Positions 1-5,903 of a DNA stretch of 6,228 bases are shown piece by piece. Position numbers and translations under genes: made by a program. Location: positions 1 through 6,228 of the forward strand of contig JAGUYA010000157.1 in assembly GCA_020061545.1 (NCBI GenBank), written 5' to 3'. Source of the DNA: Candidatus Omnitrophota bacterium (lineage in GTDB: Bacteria > Omnitrophota > Gorgyraeia > Gygaellales > Profunditerraquicolaceae). Each line of letters begins with the position of its first letter. Position 1 is the stretch's first letter. The notes under the pieces were generated by a model. It saw only the letters and a program-made list of their open reading frames with translations, ran no database searches and was not told the origin of the DNA.

Positions 1-1289
1 ACATCCTTTGGGTTATCTAATCTTCTGATTCTCACCTCGGGAAAAACCCTGGATAATTCGCTTTCTATCTTTTCTGTACCCATTCCCAGATACCGTATAT
101 AACCAGAGTTGCAATTTGGGCAGATCTGCGGAGGGGTCATTTTAAAATTACAGTAATGACAATTTAATATATTATCTTTAAAATAGTAAACCAAATTAAT
201 ATTGCAACGCGGGCACTTCAAAACTATACCGCAATAACGGCAAGAGGCAAAAGTAGCAAAACCCCGTCGGTTTAAAAACAAAAGTGTTTTACCTTTTGCA
301 TTCAGGGTCTGAGTAATAGAATCTTCTAAATACCTTGATAGAATTATATTTCTTTGTTTAAAGTTATATTGTTCGCTCCTCATATCAATAATTTTTATCT
401 GAGGAAAATCTCTAATTCTGGGAAGGAGTATATATTTGATGCTTCCTGTCTTCGCTAAATAAATGCTTTCTAAAGATGGCGAGGTGCTACCTAATATAAG
501 TTTTGCCTTCTCAATATTTATACGCATAAAGGCAACTTCCCTGGCATTGTAATGCGGCACTTGGTCTTGTTTATAAACCGAATCTTCTTCTTTGTCTATA
601 ATTACTAGGCCCAGATTATTAACCGGTGCAAAGATAGCGGAACGCGTCCCAATTATAATATTAAATTTTCCATTTTTAACATCAGACCGCTGTCTTAATT
701 CCTGCTTTTGCTGTCTATATAAAACTGCTACAGATACAGATAGGCCGATTTTGGTCTGGATTATCTCTTTTGTTTTCATAACCAAATCTATATCTGGTAA
801 TAAAATTATGACCGATTTATGATTATCCAGGGTATTTTTTATTTCCTGGATATATATATCCCAGCGACTAGTTCTATTTAAGTCATGGATTAGCAAAATT
901 TCATTATTAGATACCCTTGGAAAGTTTTGTTGTAACTTAGGTACGCATGGATTAGACGTAAATACTACCTTGCCTTTCCTCAAACCTTCTGGTAATGCTG
1001 TCTCAACCGCCTCTCCCCAAGAACAACCGTAATAATTAGATAACTCTTTGGTAAGTAAAAGCGTATTTTTGTCTAATATGGGCGACTCATCGATTATCTC
1101 TAATATTGGTTTTATATTCTGGATATTTGTTCGTCGGGTAAGTTTTACTACATAACCTAACATCTTCCGGGTACGGAATTGAACCCAGACCCGCATACCT
1201 ACTTTTATTTTTCTATAAAGACTGGCGGGTACGCTATAGTCGAAAGGTCCCTCAACTGGTAGACCTAATACTACCTTGGCATATAACAT
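1..1289 (-). CDS. priA: PriA-family primosomal protein N', N-terminal 429 codons, with degenerate ATPase motifs
   Basis: PriA recognises stalled forks and reloads the replicative helicase. The gene runs off the left edge with no stop; I translated it codon by codon. Residues 1-106 match the 3'-DNA-binding domain (VEGPFDYSVP at 12-21; SNYYGCSWGE near 84-93; ALPEGLR at 98-104). The helicase lobe follows with VIILLPDI, IIIGTRSAIFAP, YKQ...YNARE, GSTSPSLES and LFLNRRGFA, all in family order. Eight zinc cysteines are intact (C350, C353, C359, C362, C377, C380, C390, C393), then GMGTEKIESEL. Three departures stand out. The P-loop normally read GVTGSGKT is DLNRTSRW (136-143). DEEHD is DKEED (232-236). 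Only about 24 residues (107-130) separate the DNA-binding domain from the P-loop strand, where E. coli has over 100 including a winged helix. Frame and flanking motifs are intact, so this is divergence and not a frameshift. It is probably unable to hydrolyse ATP, as is proposed for actinobacterial PriA. Confidence 0.9.
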   Translation of the reverse strand, partial: MLYAKVVLGLPVEGPFDYSVPASLYRKIKVGMRVWVQFRTRKMLGYVVKLTRRTNIQNIKPILEIIDESPILDKNTLLLTKELSNYYGCSWGEAVETALPEGLRKGKVVFTSNPCVPKLQQNFPRVSNNEILLIHDLNRTSRWDIYIQEIKNTLDNHKSVIILLPDIDLVMKTKEIIQTKIGLSVSVAVLYRQQKQELRQRSDVKNGKFNIIIGTRSAIFAPVNNLGLVIIDKEEDSVYKQDQVPHYNAREVAFMRINIEKAKLILGSTSPSLESIYLAKTGSIKYILLPRIRDFPQIKIIDMRSEQYNFKQRNIILSRYLEDSITQTLNAKGKTLLFLNRRGFATFASCRYCGIVLKCPRCNINLVYYFKDNILNCHYCNFKMTPPQICPNCNSGYIRYLGMGTEKIESELSRVFPEVRIRRLDNPKD

Positions 1290-2367
1290 CACACAAATCC
1301 TTTGTAGCAAAGGGTTTTTTCTCTTGCCTAATTTTTTCTTTTATACTCTTTAATTTATCCGGATGGTTCTTAAAATCTAAAACCATATCTCTAATTAAGG
1401 CAACATCTTTAATGCTAATACCGATAGACTTTCTCGCTAAAATTTTAGCGTTCTCTATTTCTTGACCCGGAATAGCAGTGATGAAGATAGGTAATAGACC
1501 CATGGCCAAGCTTTCAGAAATAGTCAGGCCTCCTGGTTTAGTAATAATTATATCTGAGATCGCCATTAATTCCTGAATATTATCTACAAATCCAAAGATT
1601 CTAAGTCCTGCGTAATTTCTCTTTTTTAATCTCGCATATAATATTTTATTCTGAGCACAAACAACTAAAATCTGCGCTTCTTTATACAACAAATCAACCA
1701 CTTTCTCAATCTTACCTATACCAAAGGAACCCATAACGATTAAAACTGTAAATTTATCCGGTTCAAGAGCAAACTTTTTATATAATATATTTTTGTTATA
1801 TCGGTTTAAAAATTTTGAATCTATGGGTATGCCTAAAACCTGTATTCTACTCTCTTCTACCCCTTCCAGAATTAGCTGTTCGCGACTTGAATCCGAAGCC
1901 ACAATATAAATATCAGTAGCATCTAGTATCCAAAAGGGATGGATGCCAAAATCTGTGATTACGGTAACCAGTTTAGAAGTGAGTTTGTGATTCTTTTTAA
2001 GATGCGCTACAATTTCTGATGAGAAGAAATGGGTTGAAATAATAAAATCAGGGTTCTTTTGAAGTAAAAACTGCGCAAAATTGTTTGTGTTTATCCGATT
2101 TATAATAAAAACTAAAATTTTAGTGATCGGTCTAAGGCATCTAATGTAGGTTATCCAGAAACTAAACCGCCATAACCAGAGGGCATGATTTACTAAAAAT
2201 GGATAACCATAACTATAAATGTTTTTAAACAGGGGGTTAGATTTCTGGAGGGCATCTATTATTTGTAAATCGTGGTGAGGACAAAATTTTTTAAAATAAT
2301 TATATAACGCCTGCGCTGCCCGACGATGTCCGCTACCCGCAGAGGCATAAGTAATAATTATTTTCAT
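1252..2367 (-). CDS. GT28-like glycosyltransferase, MGDG synthase / diacylglycerol glucosyltransferase group
   Basis: This GT-B fold glycosyltransferase of 371 residues belongs to the group of plant-type monogalactosyldiacylglycerol synthases, bacterial UgtP and MurG. It starts with the group's typical YASAGSGHRRAAQAL (7-21). STHFFSSEI (111-119) and TDFGIHPFW (138-146) follow and match the MGDG synthase N-domain. MGSFGIGKIEKV (212-223) starts the donor-binding lobe. ITKPGGLTISESLA (275-288) and IPGQEIENA (299-307) would bind the UDP-sugar. A hydrophobic, aromatic and basic stretch at about 56-90 may sit on the membrane. It probably adds a sugar to a lipid such as diacylglycerol, though acceptor specificity varies widely in the group. 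The ATG at 2367 gives the right N-terminus, but no Shine-Dalgarno is visible in the 51-base gap upstream. The last 38 bases overlap the start of priA. Confidence 0.87.
   Translation of the reverse strand: MKIIITYASAGSGHRRAAQALYNYFKKFCPHHDLQIIDALQKSNPLFKNIYSYGYPFLVNHALWLWRFSFWITYIRCLRPITKILVFIINRINTNNFAQFLLQKNPDFIISTHFFSSEIVAHLKKNHKLTSKLVTVITDFGIHPFWILDATDIYIVASDSSREQLILEGVEESRIQVLGIPIDSKFLNRYNKNILYKKFALEPDKFTVLIVMGSFGIGKIEKVVDLLYKEAQILVVCAQNKILYARLKKRNYAGLRIFGFVDNIQELMAISDIIITKPGGLTISESLAMGLLPIFITAIPGQEIENAKILARKSIGISIKDVALIRDMVLDFKNHPDKLKSIKEKIRQEKKPFATKDLCDVICQGSIRSTS
1298..1303 (-). promoter_or_regulatory. Ribosome binding site that sets the priA start
   Basis: AAAGGA on the minus strand lies 8 bases before the ATG at 1289 and within the coding sequence of the upstream glycosyltransferase. 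A GTG directly precedes the ATG in frame (1290-1292), at a spacing of 5, and could serve as an alternative start one codon longer. The ATG is preferred for spacing and codon. Confidence 0.6.
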
Positions 2368-2397
2368 TTAAAATAAGAACTTAAAAAACCTTTTTTA

Positions 2398-2429
2398 GGG
2401 GTCTCCAACTATAAATCTTTAGAGACCCC
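2398..2429 (-). terminator. Stem-loop over the gmhB stop codon, possible partial terminator or processing site
   Basis: On the minus strand GGGGTCTC (2429-2422) pairs perfectly with GAGACCCC (2405-2398). The stem extends inward by a U-G wobble and two A-U pairs (2421-2419 with 2406-2408), giving 11 pairs and a 10-base loop. The wobble pair exists only in the minus-strand RNA, which suggests the structure belongs to the operon transcript. The 5' arm is made of the last gmhB codons and the stop. A run of six T follows at 2388-2383, nine bases after the stem, so it is not a textbook terminator. It could cause partial termination, protect a 3' end or set expression of the downstream genes. Confidence 0.4.
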
Positions 2430-2979
2430 CAAGAATCAAATCCACTGCTCTAGATAAATCTCGCGCAGTATAATCAGGAAGGATAGACCATTTATTTTTA
2501 TTATCCGGTTTCTCTTTACCAGAGAAAACCAGGATGGTTTTTAGACCCGCAGTTTTCCCGGTTTCTATGTCTCTAATTGTATCTCCGATAAAATAGCTTT
2601 GCTTAAGTTCTAGTTCTAGGCCTTCATCTTTAAGTTTAGCCACTGCCATATCAATGAGGCCTGTCTTGGGTTTACGACAGGAACAATTATCTTCATCGCG
2701 GTGGGTACAGTAATAGACTCCTGCAATATGGATATTATAGTCATCTAACTCCTGGAGCATATTTTTAGTAATCAAATCTAGAATTTGTTGAGGGTATATT
2801 CCCTTAGAAACGCCTGCCTGATTAGAAACAATAAAAATCTGAAATCCCTTATTATTCAGTCTCCCGAGGCTGGATTTTACCTCTGGAAGGAAATGAAATT
2901 CACTCCAGGATTTTACATAATCCGAATCACCGGGATATTTATTTATCACACCGTCTCTATCTAGAAAAATAACTTTCAT
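2419..2979 (-). CDS. gmhB: HAD-IIIA phosphatase, D-glycero-D-manno-heptose 1,7-bisphosphate 7-phosphatase (GmhB/HisB-N family)
   Basis: This 186-residue cytoplasmic phosphatase has the full set of HAD motifs. DRDGVIN (7-13) has the nucleophile D7 and acid D9. SNQAGVSKG (52-60) is motif II. CRKPKTG (101-107) contains the motif III lysine K103, and IGDTIRDIE (131-139) contains the magnesium-binding aspartates D133 and D137. A structural zinc site is visible as C91-x-H93, C99-x-C101. GmhB removes the 7-phosphate from heptose bisphosphate during ADP-heptose synthesis for LPS, and a GT9 gene in the same operon fits that role. The five-residue gap between H93 and C99 is shorter than I recall for E. 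coli GmhB and equals the spacing in the HisB histidinol-phosphatase domain. A HisB-type or other sugar phosphatase is therefore an alternative, though no histidine genes are nearby. Its start lies inside the epimerase gene, with GGTG 7 bases before the ATG. Its last codons form one arm of a stem-loop. Confidence 0.82.
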   Translation of the reverse strand: MKVIFLDRDGVINKYPGDSDYVKSWSEFHFLPEVKSSLGRLNNKGFQIFIVSNQAGVSKGIYPQQILDLITKNMLQELDDYNIHIAGVYYCTHRDEDNCSCRKPKTGLIDMAVAKLKDEGLELELKQSYFIGDTIRDIETGKTAGLKTILVFSGKEKPDNKNKWSILPDYTARDLSRAVDLILGGL

Positions 2980-4003
2980 TGCTCTTCACCCAATCGAGTA
3001 ACTTCTTTATGCCTTCCGAAACTGTGGTCTTGGCCTTCCAGTTGAGGGTCTTTTCTAATTTTGTAGTATCTGAAATGTAGACTTTTTGGTCTGACGGTCG
3101 CCAATCTGCAAAGTTTACCTTTGGCCTTTTTCCTGTTAATCTCTCTAATTCATCCAGAAATTCTAAAAGAGAAATGGTATTATGCGGACCACCGCCGATA
3201 TTAAAAAGTCCTCTTTCCAAGTTGCTGTTGATAAAAGAATGAAATGCTTCTACTAAATCGTCAACATAAAGCATATCGCGCACTTGCTTGCCGTTACCAT
3301 AAATGGTAATCGGCCGATTAAAAAGCGTAGCAATAATAAACCAGGCGACCCAACCCTGCTCTTCCAGTCCAAATTGCCGCGTACCGTACGTGCAACTCAT
3401 ACGGAATACTGCAGTCCTCATCTTATATATATAGCTATATTCTTGGGTATATAAATCTCCTATTAACTTAGAAACTCCATAAGGCGTATGCCCGGTTAAA
3501 TCTGTGGACATTTCCTCAGACACTCCTTTGACATCATCATAAATATATCTTTTATCTAATTCTTTTAATGGAATCTTATCCACATTTTCGCCATAAATTT
3601 TATTCGTCGAAGTATAAATAACCACAGTATCTTTTGATTTCTTCCGCGCTGCTTCTAAAACATTAAGCGTCCCATAGGCATTGATACTGAAATCCTCTTT
3701 TGGCATACGCACGCTGGAAGGAACTCCGGGTTGACCAGCAGTATGAATTAAAACATCGACTCCTCGACCAATTGCCTTAGCAACGTCTCTATCATTACGC
3801 ACATCGCCTTTAATTCGCTCGATGTTCTTAAATTTCTTTAAATAATTCCAATTGTATTCTACCGATGCTTTATCATAACCAAAAATCTGTGAACGCATCA
3901 GATTATCTAAAACAATAACTTTATTTTTAGGGTTATCCAATACAAAAAATTCAGCACAATGGCTTCCGACCAAGCCCGCCCCACCGGTAACGAGTATCCT
4001 CAT
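2957..4003 (-). CDS. NAD-dependent nucleotide-sugar epimerase, CDP-paratose 2-epimerase-like
   Basis: This is an extended short-chain dehydrogenase/reductase of 348 residues. The Rossmann motif GGAGLVG (7-13; G7, G10, G13) binds NAD, with VLDN (31-34) holding the acidic residue for the ribose and GDVRN (66-70) next. TSTNKIYGE (131-139) and the catalytic Y175-xxx-K179 in TPYGVSK follow. Several features match the CDP-tyvelose/CDP-paratose 2-epimerase (RfbE) subgroup as I remember it, rather than GalE: AGQPG (89-93), STNKxYG, SPYG-like TPYG, YGTRQFGLEEQGWVAWF (206-222) and GNGKQVRDMLYVDD (236-249). It would rearrange a CDP- or other nucleotide-linked hexose for O-antigen or core. No CDP-glucose synthesis genes are in view, so the substrate remains open. 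Start: ATG at 4003 overlaps the preceding stop (ATGA), with AAAGGG five bases upstream. The 3' end overlaps gmhB by 23 bases. Confidence 0.9.
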   Translation of the reverse strand: MRILVTGGAGLVGSHCAEFFVLDNPKNKVIVLDNLMRSQIFGYDKASVEYNWNYLKKFKNIERIKGDVRNDRDVAKAIGRGVDVLIHTAGQPGVPSSVRMPKEDFSINAYGTLNVLEAARKKSKDTVVIYTSTNKIYGENVDKIPLKELDKRYIYDDVKGVSEEMSTDLTGHTPYGVSKLIGDLYTQEYSYIYKMRTAVFRMSCTYGTRQFGLEEQGWVAWFIIATLFNRPITIYGNGKQVRDMLYVDDLVEAFHSFINSNLERGLFNIGGGPHNTISLLEFLDELERLTGKRPKVNFADWRPSDQKVYISDTTKLEKTLNWKAKTTVSEGIKKLLDWVKSNESYFSR

Positions 4004-4770
4004 TTGTTCCCTTTCTCCTTTCTCTCTAAAAGTAATTCACGATACTTTAAATAACTAATAAATTGATATAAAGCAGCATAAAAGGCGACCACAAATCCTA
4101 TAAAACCGTCTTTGTAACCCTTCCTTCCTATATATGTGCGTATAAATCTGTCCAATGCTCGCCAGACGAACCTGCCTAAACGCATGGGTTTATTCTGAGC
4201 AAACCATTTCTCGGCCTCTCTAGTGGTTTGATTATTAAGCTTGCTCAAAAAATCTGCGATATTCTTATTAGAATAATGGATTATATCGGATTTTAAATGC
4301 CCACAAGGCTCATCCATAAAAGCGCGCGGATGCACGCTCACCTCTTCGTAACGGAATTTATCCTTTCTAAAAAGTTTCAATTGTGGGCTGGGATACCAAC
4401 CCCCGTATCTAACCCAGTAATCACCAATGAAATTCTTTCGGGGTATAGTAAAACCGTTATATTGCGTATGGCGATTTAGCGCGTCTTTAATTTCATTTTT
4501 AAGCTCTTCGGTAACTAATTCATCGGCATCTAAACTCAAGACCCATAAATTTTTGGCTTGGGCATAGCCAAAATTCCTCTGTTTACCCTCAATATCCATC
4601 TTTCTGATGATTATTCTATCAGTATATTTACTGGCAATATCAACTGTCCGGTCGGTGCTTCCATCATCCACTACTATTATTTCATTCACCCAACCCGCAA
4701 CAGACTCCAGGCACCTTTGAATATTCTTCTCTTCATTTTTAGTTAATACCACCACGGATAGGTTAATCAT
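4000..4770 (-). CDS. Glycosyltransferase family 2, LPS core type (WaaE/KdtX-like)
   Basis: This is a GT-A fold inverting glycosyltransferase of 256 residues, the usual size for this subgroup. LSVVVLTKNEEKNI (4-17) opens the nucleotide-binding domain. EIIVVDDGSTD (30-40) carries the conserved aspartates, and LSLDADE (79-84-85 region) carries the DxD metal site (D81, D83). VSVHPR (145-149) follows. The C-terminal part has RFIRTYIGRKGYKDGFIGF and then a hydrophobic stretch at about 222-242 (GFIGFVVAFYAALYQFISYL). That stretch is typical of the LPS-core beta-glucosyltransferase-like group and probably anchors the enzyme to the inner membrane. It most likely adds a hexose to a lipid-linked core or oligosaccharide; donor and acceptor are unknown. 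AAGAGAG lies 8 bases before the ATG, within the end of the aminotransferase gene. Both ends overlap neighbours by four bases (ATGA), so it is an internal operon member. Confidence 0.9.
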   Translation of the reverse strand: MINLSVVVLTKNEEKNIQRCLESVAGWVNEIIVVDDGSTDRTVDIASKYTDRIIIRKMDIEGKQRNFGYAQAKNLWVLSLDADELVTEELKNEIKDALNRHTQYNGFTIPRKNFIGDYWVRYGGWYPSPQLKLFRKDKFRYEEVSVHPRAFMDEPCGHLKSDIIHYSNKNIADFLSKLNNQTTREAEKWFAQNKPMRLGRFVWRALDRFIRTYIGRKGYKDGFIGFVVAFYAALYQFISYLKYRELLLERKEKGNK

Positions 4771-5885
4771 CGTAAAAACTCTCTTATAGAAGCAATAATG
4801 TAGTCCAAATCTTGCCTGGTCAAATCCGGATATACCGGTATTGCTATAGTCTCTAAGGATGCTTTCTCGGATTCAGGAAAATCGCCTTTTTTGTAATTTA
4901 AATATTTAAAGCATTTCTGAAGATGCAACGGAACCGGATAATAAACCCGCGCATCTATGCCTTTATTTCTTAAATGCTCAATTAATGGGGCGCTTGGCGA
5001 ATTTAGGCGCAAGACATATTGGTGATAAATGTGAGTGGTATACTCAGGGGCAAACGGAAGTTTAATATTTAAACCTTTAAGCTGTTGATTAAAATATTCA
5101 GCATTCTTCTGTCTTATTTTATTCCAAGAATCAAGATATTTGAATTTTACCTTTAGGACAGCAGCCTGAATGGTATCCATGCGATTGTTATATCCCAGCA
5201 TTAAATGATAATACTTATCTTTATTCCCCTGATTTCTTAGGATTTTAATTCTTTCTGCGGCAACTTCAGTGTTAGTGAGAACCATGCCCGCATCTCCAAA
5301 TGCACCCAGGTTTTTTCCGGGAAAAAAACTCACTGCACCGCAATCACCCATTGTCCCGGCTTTTTTGCCTTTGTATTCTGTTCCGAAGGCCTGAGCTGTA
5401 TCTTCAATAACTTTTAATCTGTAAATTCTCGCTATCCTCAGGATACCATCCATATCGGCGCATTGACCGTAAAGATGTACGGGCATGATGGCTTTAATTT
5501 TCTTACTAGAATTCTTTTTCAGAACTTTCTCTATACTTTCAACAGATATATTATACGTTTCAGGGTCAATATCCGCAAATACCGGAATTGCTCCCATACT
5601 GGTTATTGCTCCGGCTGTCGCGTAATAAGTAAAGGCAGGACATAATACCCTATCGCCGCATTCAATACCTAATGCGCGGAGAGATAACTTTATAGCATCG
5701 GTTCCGTTGGAAACTCCAATAGCATATTTTACATTACAGTATTTTTCCACCTCATGTTCAAAATCTTTGATTTCTTCACCCAGGATAAAATTTGTATTAT
5801 CAATTACACGCTTAATCGCTGCATCCAGTTCTTTGCGTATGGGTGCAATTTGTTTTTTCAGGTCTAATATGGGAATTTTGTTCAT
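4767..5885 (-). CDS. DegT/DnrJ/EryC1/StrS family PLP-dependent sugar aminotransferase
   Basis: This cytoplasmic fold-type I aminotransferase converts a nucleotide-bound keto sugar to an amino sugar, normally with glutamate as donor. Its 372 residues are a full family length. The N-terminus has the typical IPILDLKKQ start and the FILGEEIKDFE segment. SNGTDAIKLSL (59-69) would bind the cofactor phosphate. EDTAQAFG (161-168) supplies the aspartate (D162) that pairs with the pyridine nitrogen. SFFPGKNLGAFGDAG contains the Schiff-base lysine K191, so the protein is not one of the lysine-lacking dehydratase members. GYNNRMD (231-237) and the C-terminal ARVYYPVPLHLQ are also family landmarks. The pattern resembles WbpE/FdtB/QdtB-type 3-aminotransferases, but the exact substrate cannot be read from sequence. 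An AAAGGA site supports the start. The stop overlaps the next gene's start as ATGA (4767-4770), implying translational coupling. Confidence 0.93.
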   Translation of the reverse strand: MNKIPILDLKKQIAPIRKELDAAIKRVIDNTNFILGEEIKDFEHEVEKYCNVKYAIGVSNGTDAIKLSLRALGIECGDRVLCPAFTYYATAGAITSMGAIPVFADIDPETYNISVESIEKVLKKNSSKKIKAIMPVHLYGQCADMDGILRIARIYRLKVIEDTAQAFGTEYKGKKAGTMGDCGAVSFFPGKNLGAFGDAGMVLTNTEVAAERIKILRNQGNKDKYYHLMLGYNNRMDTIQAAVLKVKFKYLDSWNKIRQKNAEYFNQQLKGLNIKLPFAPEYTTHIYHQYVLRLNSPSAPLIEHLRNKGIDARVYYPVPLHLQKCFKYLNYKKGDFPESEKASLETIAIPVYPDLTRQDLDYIIASIREFLR

Positions 5886-5895
5886 AGAAATATTT

Positions 5896-5901
5896 TCCTT
5901 T
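5896..5901 (-). promoter_or_regulatory. Ribosome binding site of the aminotransferase gene
   Basis: AAAGGA on the minus strand lies 10 bases before the ATG at 5885, inside the 18-base gap after the GT9 stop. It supports the ATG at 5885 as the start. No promoter-like hexamers are needed or evident in so short a gap. Confidence 0.6.
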
Positions 5902-5903
5902 CT

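Noticed and set aside
861..971. A frameshift or internal deletion as the reason for the missing PriA P-loop
   Set aside because: The frame reads through with PriA motifs on both sides, the strand before the P-loop and the aromatic after it align without gaps, and the distant DEEH box is altered as well; this fits divergence better than an error.
2383..2396. A6-CC-T6 palindrome as a hairpin or protein-binding site
   Set aside because: The two-base centre cannot form a stable RNA loop, and short A and T runs are common in this base composition.
2380..2408. Possible promoter before the GT28-like gene (TTGGAG, 17 bases, TTTAAG on the minus strand)
   Set aside because: Only about 3 of 6 and 4 of 6 bases match the consensus, and such AT-rich sequence gives similar matches by chance; the start point would fall nearly on the ATG.
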